From Fragilaria crotonensis (taxonomy: Eukaryota; Bacillariophyta; Fragilariophyceae; Fragilariales; Fragilariaceae): 64,000 nt of DNA. The stretch lies in assembly GCA_022925895.1 (NCBI GenBank), contig JAKSYS010000097.1, forward strand, positions 1 to 64,000. Reading direction: 5' to 3'. The position numbers were made by a program, and so were the translations under genes. The notes below the pieces were generated by a model. That model worked only from the letters and a program-made list of their open reading frames with translations, did no database searches and had not been told where the DNA came from. Positions 18,349-27,147 of this stretch are shown here, in pieces; the first letter of the stretch is position 1, and each line of letters begins with the position of its first letter.

Positions 18349-18879
18349 TCATTTATTCCACGAATCTTTCGTTTGGAAAGATTTGCTGTAGTACGCCAGC
18401 GCCGCCCATGCTTGAAAGCGCTCCACCACCCCAGTATTACTTGATGGAAACTGTTTTGCAAAGATTTGGCTCGAAGGGCCGTCCATCTTGTTATTCAAGA
18501 AAGCTTCTAATTCCTGCATTTCTTCGATCGAGAGGTCGGGCACATGCTGCTTCGCCCACATGCGGAACAGCAGATCCAATTCGTCGGACCCAGCCAAAGC
18601 ACTACTCGATGATAACCGTCGGTGCATCAGTTGTTGCTTCCGCACTTGCAATTCGGCCATATCCAAGCCTCGATTCTGGAATCCTTCCTGACACATGACT
18701 TGACGCATGCCATGACCTTGGTGCAAACGCTCATGCTCAGGCGATGTGGTCTGATGAAAAGCGCGAGCGTTTCGAACGGCGGTGGCCACGAGTGCGTCCC
18801 GTTTGCGATTGTAGAATCTTGATATATTGCGATCCACGGTACGACGGGAGACAAGGTTGCAAAGCATACGAGTCGACAT
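18349..18879 (-). CDS. Probable succinate dehydrogenase assembly factor (Sdh5/SDHAF2-like)
   Basis: From the Met at 18879 this gives 176 residues. The start MSTRMLCNLVSRRTVDRN is a good mitochondrial presequence (Arg/Ser-rich, no acids). The longer open frame up to 19149 adds about 90 residues that do not look like protein. The C-terminal half contains ELDLLFRMWAKQHVPDLS and EEMQELEAFLN, which match the layout of the Sdh5/SDHAF2 helical domain (a ...LELDLLL..WA...V..L..EEL...E.IL.. pattern). SDHAF2 promotes covalent FAD attachment to the SDH flavoprotein subunit. However, the family's conserved RSR/RG motif just before ELDLL is not obvious; a Ser-rich LSSSSALAGSD sits there instead. I therefore hold the family call as probable and the mitochondrial location as likely. 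Confidence 0.55.
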   Translation of the reverse strand: MSTRMLCNLVSRRTVDRNISRFYNRKRDALVATAVRNARAFHQTTSPEHERLHQGHGMRQVMCQEGFQNRGLDMAELQVRKQQLMHRRLSSSSALAGSDELDLLFRMWAKQHVPDLSIEEMQELEAFLNNKMDGPSSQIFAKQFPSSNTGVVERFQAWAALAYYSKSFQTKDSWNK

Positions 18880-19211
18880 GGTCTTCAGAGAGTTGGTTTG
18901 TGCAGCGTAAGTGGTGCGAGACTTATGGGGTGGTATGAAACAAACTATCGGCGGCAAAATGCTGGAAGAGGAAAACCCAGACCCATCAACGTTTGATGGA
19001 TGGATGGATTCCGCGTAGATGGGAACGTTTGTTTTCCATTCTCGAGAATTCGAACACTCTGATTGGCCGGAATATAAATCACGCGAACTCCGGAGTTTTC
19101 GTACTGACGCAGTGTACGACGTGGCGATGATGACGGCATTATGATGCAATCTTCACACACGACGACGTAAGCATGACGACTTCACTTTTATCGGTTCCTC
19201 CAGGTTCTGTA

Positions 19212-20155
19212 CACTACAGACCTTTCGGGCTTTGAAGCCCTGTCCCGGTTTTTGGTTATGAGTACAATTTTGACCTTGATTTTAACGCCTTCTCAGAAAT
19301 GCACCCTACATCTTCTAAATCGAACATATAAAAAAATTGCTTAAGTAAATTGCTAATCTTGCTTGCCTTTTCGGTTTCGCGCCATTCCCAGAGACGGAGT
19401 GCTGGGATCCAAATACTCCTCAAGACGTAGTACACCCGAGAAGAAACAACCATGATGATGCGGCTATGGCAATAAGATGACACAAAGATCATGCATTGCA
19501 TTGCTGTGCCTCATTTGAAAGACACTAACTCATGAATTTTGCAGCACCGCAAGATACTGAAATTCCGATATGAGCTCTTGCTGTGCTTCATTTCTTACGG
19601 CATCATCCATTAGGTCACAACCGTGGCAGAAACGAAGCCAGGGTATTCTGTCTTCCAATGCTTGCCAAACAAGAGGCATGAAATGGGGCAACCGCGACCT
19701 CGTTTGTACAGATCATGACCCCGCCTCATGTTGAAATGAGGCGTTCTTTGTGCGCATGAATTCGTCTCGTCGCACGATCATGACACTCGTTGGAAGGGAG
19801 AAGGTAACACCATTTTTTGTCGTAAGAGTTACGTGGGAATTAGTACATTGTTTAGATTTTTTCCACGTGGAAGGTCACTTCTGTAGTGAAAATCGACTCC
19901 TTTCAAAAAAGGCGAAGTTCGAAACGTCCGCGCAGCTCATGATACAACCCTATCCAAGGAACACAATGCTGCGCTACCACATCGTCGTTTTGGAAAGTGG
20001 ATGAGATATTGCAATTCTCAAGTATGCAAAAACCGTTAACTACTCTGACATAAAGACTTATTTTAGAAGTATACTAATTCAGGAGTGTGACCGGCAGCAT
20101 AACGGCTGACCGGCTGGATCGGGACACTGCTTCAGAGGCCGAAAGGTCTGTAGTG
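19212..20155. mobile_element. 944-bp element with 36-bp inverted repeats
   Basis: The left end, CACTACAGACCTTTCGG and onward, is mirrored at the right end (32 of 36 positions agree). The flanking 8-mers are GTTCTGTA on the left and ACTCTGTA on the right (6 of 8 agree), consistent with an aged 8-bp target duplication of hAT type. The CACTA-like first five bases alone do not prove a CACTA element, since the adjacent 3-mers differ. Inside, a minus-strand stretch at about 19545-19710 reads through roughly 50 codons with protein-like composition but matches nothing I know. It is probably a non-autonomous or decayed DNA transposon. Confidence 0.65.
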
Positions 20156-20729
20156 ACTCTGTATGCACGTTTCATATGCTTGATCAATTAGTAGTACTAC
20201 AGTACTAGTACCAGGAATCTGTTACAGTAGTATGTCAGGCGTCAGGCGTCGTTTTGATAAAATTTCGATTGAAAGTGTGTTTGAACCTTTGCTATACTCC
20301 AGTACATGTATTCCGTTCTACAGTGCTGTAGTCTGAGCTTATCATACCCTCAGTATGTGTGCTGGAGCACCGGGAGCACTATGACCTACTATAACATACA
20401 CAGTACTGTACTCAGTATAAATGGGAGGCCGTGTATGTCCCCTAATCGAGCTGATCGAGCTTTTCTAAAAAAAATCGACTCCATAAATTATATTGCAAAT
20501 TAAGTTATACATCAACTTTACCTACAAAGATCTAACACTGCTCATCTGAGGACAGAAATACCGTACAGTGTACCAGTAGTAAGTAGAACTCAGTTGTCCC
20601 GTACACTACTGCAGGTGATGGCCGGCTCGATTAGTGGACATACGAGGGCTCCCGAGGATTTGATGCCAGTACACTTCGAGCTTGGAACAACAGCATTGGC
20701 AACTTTTGTGTATTGTAAGGTTCCTGACC
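20156..20729. other. Intergenic spacer upstream of APC5
   Basis: No gene is seen. TAC/GTAC-rich islands lie at about 20190-20230 and 20295-20420. It contains the presumed APC5 promoter. Confidence 0.4.
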
Positions 20730-22886
20730 ATGGCGGAGCGACCTACACCAGCCTCCATCGCAATCAGCACGCTGATAGCGCTTTACGTCGATCCGTCCTC
20801 ACCACTGGAAGATGATGTCAGTGGCGAATCGAAGCAGATGCTGCTGAATCGCTTGCACCGCATGGTCCGAACGCCTCACCATCTGACGGTCACTCAGTTG
20901 TTGAACCAAATCGAGGACACATCGGCCTCTGAGATTCTAATAGAATCTCTCCTTGCGGCGTCGTCCTCAATCGATGGCCTTGTTGACCTTATGATGTCAA
21001 TTCAAGCTGTAGAAACCGATGGAGAGCTGGGAACGTTTGTCCGAAAAGTGTGTCTCGGTTTCGATCAACTTTCCTTTGAATGTATGGCGCATCTCTGGGA
21101 AGCTCTGCAATCACAAGTAGAGAATCATATGAACGACGAAGGAGACTCGTCATCAAATGAATCGTGGCCGCTGTCGCCTCTGCAAAAGCAAGAATTGCTG
21201 CGCCTTAAATGTCTAACGTTAGATGAAGCAGTGTGGAATCAATCGCCAGACGACGTTCGGATTCAAGTTGAAGCGCTCTTGGAGCAAGAACATGAAATTC
21301 CTGCAGCTCATTTTTTGAAATTTCTTACCAATATTCAACGCGGTAACAAGACGGGGGCATTAGACGCGCTTCACCAATACTTTGACTACGCCATGATTGC
21401 AGAACGAAAGGATATGAAACGCCAAGTCGTCTTGCACTACGCAACACTCCTACTCGCTGCGGTCTACCAAGAATTTGGAGATACAGAATTGAGTCGAGTG
21501 GCGACCGAAGAAGCCATTCATATCGCGCAGCAATCCGGTGATCCCGCATGTGTCGCCCACGCCCTGTCGTTCCTGTACCAATCGACAGGTGCTAGCAACA
21601 AAAACAGCAGGAATACCATACTGCAGCGATGCGCTGTACGCGCATTGCAAGGGAAGTTACGGCCCATGGTCGCGGGTGCCAACATGACATTGGCTCAAGC
21701 GGCAGCGCCTTCGTTGCCGGCGGCCTGGAACTCCTTACAGGATGCTACCACGGATCAACCGTCCCAGACGATGGATCGACCAACTCACATGGAGGATCTA
21801 GCATCGGCTCCTGAAGCTTTGGAAATTTTAGGGAAGGCATCACTAGTTGGGGCGGGAATTTGGGATAGCTTGGGCTTTGTGAATTTGGCGGGCCTTAATA
21901 CCGAGATGGCACTGGAATGTTATGGACGCTATCTACCGTCTGCAACCAAGGACTCCGCCGTTCAGAGTTTGGCCCGAAAGGCCCTGGTTGGACCTATCTT
22001 GGAGGAATCCCCTTTGTGTCGCTATGGCCTTGCCTTGACGACAGTCATGCATCAAAGCAATGCCTATGGCACGCTGTTGCTGCTCCATGAATGGGCTGTG
22101 CGACGTGGTGAGTACGGCCACGCCGAGACTCTCATCCAAGTCCTCTACAGCCGGTTGCATCCGCGAATACCCAATTACGAGGACGCGAAAATTGAAGTTG
22201 TTGCGCAGCATGCATTTCTTTTGGCACGCCAGGGTTGGATCGTGAAAGCAAAGAAAAGTTTGGAAGAATTGGTTGAGCAATGCTCTGTAGAAAAGGAGAT
22301 TGTGCAACAAGGTCATTTGTTGATTCAATTGGCAGTTGCGTTGCTGGATGCCAACATCCTCGAGTTTCGATCTGCAGTTCATCCGGTGCGGGCATGCTTG
22401 AAGCTTGCCATGGAGAACTCCATGGATGTGATGCATGCGACTGCTACCTCTCTAATGGCCATTATCCATTACCGATTGTCTAAAACACAAAATGCGATAG
22501 CCATGCTCAAGGGAGTGTTACCTACACTGCGTCAAAATGGCAATGCCTGGTTTGTCGGGGAGGCATATCTGACGCTGGCGAAGTGCTACCTGATGCGTGA
22601 GGCAGCAAGTATGGCAATGGAGCATTTGGACAAGAGTCAGCGATACTTTATGGAATGTCAAGATCTGGTGCGACTTCGAGACGTTTACTATTTGCAAAGT
22701 CGACTATACAATAAACTGAAAGTTGTCCACAAGCGTGACGAATGCGCCTCGCGTTTTGTCGACGTTTCGCGGCAGCTCGTAAAGGGGGCACTGCCTGTAG
22801 GATTGGGCGATATCTCAAATGAAGAATACATGAAGGATATGATACGACGACAGGTTCATCGACCAGAGCTAATTGGATGCCTTTAG
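20730..22886 (+). CDS. APC5: Anaphase-promoting complex subunit 5 (APC5)
   Basis: APC5 is a TPR-type scaffold subunit of the APC/C ubiquitin ligase that controls mitotic exit. I start it at 20730 (gaccATGG context, MAERPTPASIAIS), giving 718 residues; the frame opens 16 codons earlier. The signature APC5 region is clear near residues 205-285: GALDALHQYFDYAMIAE, followed by LHYATLLLAAVYQEFGDTE and ATEEAIHIAQQSGD, with CVAHALSFL after. This is the block of the family Pfam domain (ANAPC5). The remainder is alpha-helical and TPR-like (for example YLTLAKCYLMREAASMAMEHL). Single exon. Its stop codon lies 18 bp inside the 3' coding end of the oppositely oriented MBOAT gene. The assignment rests on that one well-conserved block plus length. 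Confidence 0.85.
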   Translation: MAERPTPASIAISTLIALYVDPSSPLEDDVSGESKQMLLNRLHRMVRTPHHLTVTQLLNQIEDTSASEILIESLLAASSSIDGLVDLMMSIQAVETDGELGTFVRKVCLGFDQLSFECMAHLWEALQSQVENHMNDEGDSSSNESWPLSPLQKQELLRLKCLTLDEAVWNQSPDDVRIQVEALLEQEHEIPAAHFLKFLTNIQRGNKTGALDALHQYFDYAMIAERKDMKRQVVLHYATLLLAAVYQEFGDTELSRVATEEAIHIAQQSGDPACVAHALSFLYQSTGASNKNSRNTILQRCAVRALQGKLRPMVAGANMTLAQAAAPSLPAAWNSLQDATTDQPSQTMDRPTHMEDLASAPEALEILGKASLVGAGIWDSLGFVNLAGLNTEMALECYGRYLPSATKDSAVQSLARKALVGPILEESPLCRYGLALTTVMHQSNAYGTLLLLHEWAVRRGEYGHAETLIQVLYSRLHPRIPNYEDAKIEVVAQHAFLLARQGWIVKAKKSLEELVEQCSVEKEIVQQGHLLIQLAVALLDANILEFRSAVHPVRACLKLAMENSMDVMHATATSLMAIIHYRLSKTQNAIAMLKGVLPTLRQNGNAWFVGEAYLTLAKCYLMREAASMAMEHLDKSQRYFMECQDLVRLRDVYYLQSRLYNKLKVVHKRDECASRFVDVSRQLVKGALPVGLGDISNEEYMKDMIRRQVHRPELIGCL

Positions 22887-24143
22887 ATAGAGAATTAGCG
22901 GGAAACCCATGCTGTAATCAGAATAGAACCCACTTCGAATGTACTCGTCCGTGAACCAGTGGGAGATGGGTATGACTGTGAGGAGAACAAGAGCTGAAAT
23001 CATTCGTTTTGGTAGGTTGGCTTTCATCCATTGAAAAACCGGCAAAGGCGACAGCGCGTATTCTAGCAGTACAACAAATCCGTTCCATGCAAAGAATGCG
23101 AGGTGTCGGCCATAATACGGTTCATAGGGTAGGGCGATCCCTGGATAGAGCTTGTACTTCATTTGAATCACGGTACAGACATGTTCGTGTACCATTCCGG
23201 AGACGAAAAAGGTCGCCAACATGGCAACCGTCCTCGAGCAATGCATCATTGCAAGTGGTATAAAGATTCCGCGCTTGAAGCTATCATGCAGCATGAGGTT
23301 CCATCGTCGTCCCCAAAAATCAGAAGGTGATTGCGATCCAAACATAGGGTTTTTCATCAATTCAATGACTTTGCAGCCAGTAATCAAACTAACGATGATT
23401 CCAACACCTCCTCCACCAATCTCAAGGCATTGAGAAGTGAATATAGCGACAGCAAGGTTGTTTAGAAGATGCCCCCCGTGAAGAAGGCCCCAGATCGAGG
23501 AGGGCAAAAAGGCATGCCTTTCTCGCGATGATGGAAACGGCGCAAAATCAAAATGCACCATGACTGCCATGGACACAACAAGCAGAAACGCATTCAATAA
23601 AAACTTGGGTACCGTGATCATCCAATCCTCTGATGTCATTCGGATCGGCTTACCCGTCGTGGGTTGTCGTTCGAACGGCACTATTGAACTATAGTATCCA
23701 ATGTACCGCCGTAAACTGGCTTCTACCCCAGTTGGGGATGTACCATACATGGCCTGAATGCAATGAAAGGGAACAATTAGCGTCAAAGCGCATGCTCCAA
23801 TCATGACAGAAATATTTATGACACCAAAGTATCGGATGAACCAAAATGGAATCCAAACGGCAGCCGGAATGACGAACCCAAATCCAACCAGATACGACGA
23901 CGGAGATCCTCGTTGGGCTACAATCGAATAGTAGACAACAATGGCCAATAAGGCGGACACGGAAGCCTGCATGATAAGCATCATGACTAATTGAAGCCAA
24001 AAGGAAAATGGCCCCAGTAAGACCACGATCGTCGACGATCCGTTGAATAAGGGCACTTCCATCAAATGAGTCCTCACGTTGGCATTCTCCGGATCCATGA
24101 TTTTGTTGAGTATATTGCTCATGGTGGATTGACTTCGACTCAT
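22869..24143 (-). CDS. Wax-synthase-like membrane-bound O-acyltransferase
   Basis: A 424-residue polytopic membrane protein with about eight hydrophobic segments, e.g. LVMMLIMQASVSALLAIVV. It carries the wax synthase/MBOAT signature: NPMFGSQSPSDFWGRRWN, then a run of residues to ATFFVSGMVHEH, where the His (about residue 318) is the expected catalytic residue. Plant wax synthases of this type esterify long-chain alcohols with acyl-CoA, and relatives make sterol esters or triacylglycerol. Substrate cannot be read from sequence. It would sit in the ER membrane. The last 18 bp of coding sequence, including the stop, overlap the APC5 3' coding end on the other strand. Two start Mets are close together (MSRSQSTMSN). 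Single exon. Confidence 0.85.
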   Translation of the reverse strand: MSRSQSTMSNILNKIMDPENANVRTHLMEVPLFNGSSTIVVLLGPFSFWLQLVMMLIMQASVSALLAIVVYYSIVAQRGSPSSYLVGFGFVIPAAVWIPFWFIRYFGVINISVMIGACALTLIVPFHCIQAMYGTSPTGVEASLRRYIGYYSSIVPFERQPTTGKPIRMTSEDWMITVPKFLLNAFLLVVSMAVMVHFDFAPFPSSRERHAFLPSSIWGLLHGGHLLNNLAVAIFTSQCLEIGGGGVGIIVSLITGCKVIELMKNPMFGSQSPSDFWGRRWNLMLHDSFKRGIFIPLAMMHCSRTVAMLATFFVSGMVHEHVCTVIQMKYKLYPGIALPYEPYYGRHLAFFAWNGFVVLLEYALSPLPVFQWMKANLPKRMISALVLLTVIPISHWFTDEYIRSGFYSDYSMGFPLILYLKASN

Positions 24144-24614
24144 TTTTTATCAATGTTCCTTTCAATTGGCTCGAGGTAGTGAGATGTGCAAATGGAGGCG
24201 CAAGTCAGCCAGTTGATCTATCTACAAAGCAATCAATCGTCGTGGGGTTCTTGGAATCATCTTAGTATTGTTGTCGGCGTGGACAGAGATCCTGAATCCT
24301 GCAGATCCTGCCGGATGCCTGTCGTCGTTTTCGGACAATAGAGCGTAACGTAAAAATAACTGTGATGCCGATGAACAATCTACTCCGAGTACGATACGTA
24401 TTGCGTCTCTCTACTTGAGTGATGTTCATATGCCACTTCCTAGTACATATGTCATAGTAACGTCCCTGGTACTAATACTCGACACTGGAGTACAAAAATG
24501 AAATACTGGACGAAACGTGTTCAGTCCAAGTCCTGAGTACTACAAGTACCTGGTACTACCGGTAGTAGTTTCTAATTACCTTGGCATGTCATTAAATAAT
24601 ACACTCGGAGTATA
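24144..24614. other. Intergenic flank left of the large transposon
   Basis: No gene is seen. The spacer holds TAC/GTAC palindromes at about 24380-24570 and ends at the 9-bp target site TTTTTTAAA (24615-24623) into which the large transposon inserted. Confidence 0.5.
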
Positions 24615-24623
24615 TTTTTTAAA

Positions 24624-24755
24624 GGGGAAATTACAATATCGCGTATTTTTCAGCCACTTTTCAATATAGTACAATGACCCTCTATCTACAACTTTACTCT
24701 TTACTATATCACCGATTTGCTTTTGGCGTTTACAATATCACGCATACATTTGTTC
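24624..24755 (+). repeat. Left terminal inverted repeat (132 bp)
   Basis: This matches the reverse complement of 36347-36478 with about ten substitutions. The inner 50 bp, from the TATATCACCGATTTGC word onward, are identical in both ends, which suggests functional constraint or recent origin. Confidence 0.95.
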
Positions 24756-25020
24756 GCCAATTCTTCATTTGGTGCGAACTGCACTTCGTGTCAGACCCAA
24801 CACCGCAGTGAATGTTCCATTCTCTGCCACCTTCGCCTCCCACTCTTCGTTTTCGAACGAACCACACTCCTCTCCTGTCTTTGTTGGTGAGTTGTGAATG
24901 TTGTGTGCTGTTTGAGTGTTGATTGATTCGTTTGATCAATCAACAGGATTGATGATGAGTTTTTTCATGCGATTTTCAAGGTGCTGCGGTCGTGCGTGTA
25001 CTGTCTCCTACGTACAGTAG

Positions 25021-25150
25021 CGCGGTACTGTCTCCTACGTACAGTAGTTGGGGTGCTGTCAAATACAGTACCGCGGAACTGTCAAGTACGGTACCACGGT
25101 ACTGTACTTGACAGCACCCCAAGTACTGTGCGTAGGAGACAGTACCTCGC
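25021..25150. repeat. Large imperfect hairpin
   Basis: The left arm, about 25021-25076 (GTACTGTCTCCTACGTACAG, then TTGGGGTGCTGTC), is mirrored by a right arm at about 25093-25150 (GACAGCACCCCAA, then GTAGGAGACAGTAC), with a loop of roughly 16 bp. The phrase GTACTGTCTCCTACGTACAG is also repeated directly just upstream at about 24998-25018. Such a foldback inside a transposon end could be a nested foldback insertion or a regulatory hairpin. Confidence 0.8.
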
Positions 25151-25160
25151 TACTATATAG

Positions 25161-25600
25161 CAGGGATTGGAAGTAAATAACCACCGGTACCGGTAACCAA
25201 ATACCGACGGTATTATACTGTACCACTACTGTGATATTTAAAATGCCCAATAACTGGTTACCTGCGAGTTGCAATATACCAACCAGTAACCAGGACCCAT
25301 GGTTATTTTCTACTGAGTTTAGTCGGTAGTATTTTGAATTCCGGTGTTCGGGAATACCAGCCTGAATTTCTATAAATGTTCTGTCCTGCATCAGTGTGTA
25401 TACATTATACCTACCGGACGAAACCAATGGAACTGAGTAAGTACTGCGCTTCCAAAAATGAAGAGAAGTTATATTTATACCGGACTGAAGGATTTTCAAT
25501 ACCAAAATACCTCCCAGTGCAACAGCACAATACCATTCTACCTACCGGAGGACTGTAATACCAGATTCAACGTGGGACAGTATTATTTTTCCAATCCCTG
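25161..25600. mobile_element. Nested 440-bp hAT-type MITE
   Basis: The element starts CAGGGATTGGAA and ends TTCCAATCCCTG. It is flanked on both sides by the perfect 8-mer CTATATAG (25153-25160 and 25601-25608), an 8-bp target duplication with the T at position 2 and A at position 7 favoured by hAT elements. No coding frame of note exists. It sits in copy 1 of the subterminal duplication of the large transposon and is absent from copy 2, so it inserted after that duplication arose. Confidence 0.9.
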
Positions 25601-26400
25601 CTATATAGGCAACGGTAGACCAGTACTACTACTGATCTACCATCCACTCCACTTTGACACTGGAGCCATCGTACTATTGTTTTACATACAACGCTATTCA
25701 TTTGCCAACTGCACTTCGTGTCAGACCCAACACCCAACACTGCAGTGAATGTTCCATTCTCTGCCACGTTTGCCCCCCCCCTCTTCATTTTCAAACGAAC
25801 CACACTCTTCTGCCTTTGTTGGTGAGTTCTTGTGAATGGCGTTTGTTTGAGTGTTGATTGATTGATCAATCAACACGATGATGACTTTCCTCATGGGATT
25901 TTCAAGGTGCTGCGGTTGTGCGTGTACTGTCGCCTATGTATGGTAGCCGTGGTGCTGTCAAGTACCGCGGTACTGTGGAAGCAATGGTCGACCAGTACTA
26001 CTACTACTGATCTACCATCCACTCCACTATGACACTGGTGCAGCAGCCCTTGTACAGTACTACTGTGTCAATTTCATCGTTCACCAGCACTTGTGTGACT
26101 TTCGAGTTGAAGACTAAGATACCACTTCGTACATGTGCTGGCTCGTTCTTCATGCTTGTTGTACTAATCTCCTTCCACTCTCCTTCCTTTTATGCTATTC
26201 CTTTTGAAAACTACTAGGAGCGTGGTGACGACAAGTGTTGTGCTTCTCATTTTGTTGTTAATTGAGGGAATAAGTACTTCGTCTTGTGTGCGTGCTTCGA
26301 TTGAGTTTGTAAGGCAATCTGTCATCTAGAATCCAATATTCGGTCATCTGCGAGAGATTCTCATTGATTTGAGTGAATCAAACCAGATTGATCTACGGTA

Positions 26401-26991
26401 TTGGTTCTTTTGTCAGTTGTCTGTTCGCATGCTCAAGAGTTGTATACACGCACACCAGTTGAAGATTATTCATATTTCAACCAACAAAATGGCAGAGGTT
26501 CCATCACTGTCCCCTGTCTCTCGTCAGCAGGAGGAGTCCCTATGGATAAGGCGTACCTGTTCCGTGATGGTATGGATGAATTCACACCACCTCCAGGAAC
26601 AAAGGTCAATAGACAATTCAGATCGCAAGTTCGAGTCTTTTTATCATCACCCGCTCGTGCTGTTTCAGAGTTTCCACTACACATGTTCAGCTCTTGGTTT
26701 CAAGACCTCCCGTTGTCCAAGATTATGACTCAGAACGAAAGAGAGGACTCCAATGAAATTTGGCAATTCAAGGTAGTTACATTGTACCCCACACGTGTCC
26801 AAACAAACAAAGCTGAGGCGACAAGGTTTAAGTGGGCGACAGAAGCTGCAAGGCAATTCTACAGCACATCATTCAATTCTACAGAAGCTGATTTGAGCTC
26901 TATCGATCGTGCTGTGAATTCTGATCCATCAATAATGATTGTGGGACGTCCTCTTGGAAAAGAAGATGACCCTTCAAGAAATCTGTCATAG
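26401..26991 (+). CDS. Transposon cargo: N-terminal segment of the GNAT/protease gene
   Basis: A 196-residue frame with protein-like composition (for example SEFPLHMFSSWFQDLPLSKI and IWQFKVVTLYPTRVQ). I recognise no domain in it. Directly downstream, in another frame, DSVVIACITFEVE reads like the fourth strand of a GNAT acetyltransferase fold. That supports the view that this frame and the 27148 frame are parts of one gene divided by introns or by decay. It lies in the large transposon, about 1.8 kb from the left end. The true start is not certain. Confidence 0.5.
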   Translation: MVLLSVVCSHAQELYTRTPVEDYSYFNQQNGRGSITVPCLSSAGGVPMDKAYLFRDGMDEFTPPPGTKVNRQFRSQVRVFLSSPARAVSEFPLHMFSSWFQDLPLSKIMTQNEREDSNEIWQFKVVTLYPTRVQTNKAEATRFKWATEAARQFYSTSFNSTEADLSSIDRAVNSDPSIMIVGRPLGKEDDPSRNLS

Positions 26992-27147
26992 GGTGCCAAG
27001 ACTCTGTTGTTATTGCATGCATTACATTTGAAGTGGAATTGGAGATGAAGTTGGTGCGTCGTTGGTGCTTTGGCTGTTGATTGCAGAATCTGAATCACGG
27101 AAGCCATCCGTCTTACATCCTGGAGACGGCAAGGGTTTGGGCGTCTG

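Larger units (their letters stand above)
24764..26040 (+). repeat. Subterminal direct duplication
   Basis: A unit beginning with an ACTGCACTTCGTGTCAGACC word and ending with CACTCCACT-TGACACTGG occurs twice: copy 1 is about 24764-25670 and copy 2 about 25696-26040. Copy 1 is longer because it holds an extra hairpin block and a 440-bp MITE. The shared parts include the GTTGATTGATnnATCAATCAAC palindromic segment and the GGTGCTGCGG-TGTGCGTGTACTGTC segment. The unit lies just inside the left terminal repeat and may contain transposase-binding or promoter sequence. Confidence 0.8.

Noticed and set aside
18880-19149. N-terminal extension of the Sdh5-like gene
   Set aside because: The extra 90 residues do not look like protein, whereas the internal Met gives a good mitochondrial presequence.
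19212-20155. CACTA superfamily assignment from the first five bases
   Set aside because: The 3-bp flanks differ while the 8-bp flanks are similar, and no CACTA transposase is present.
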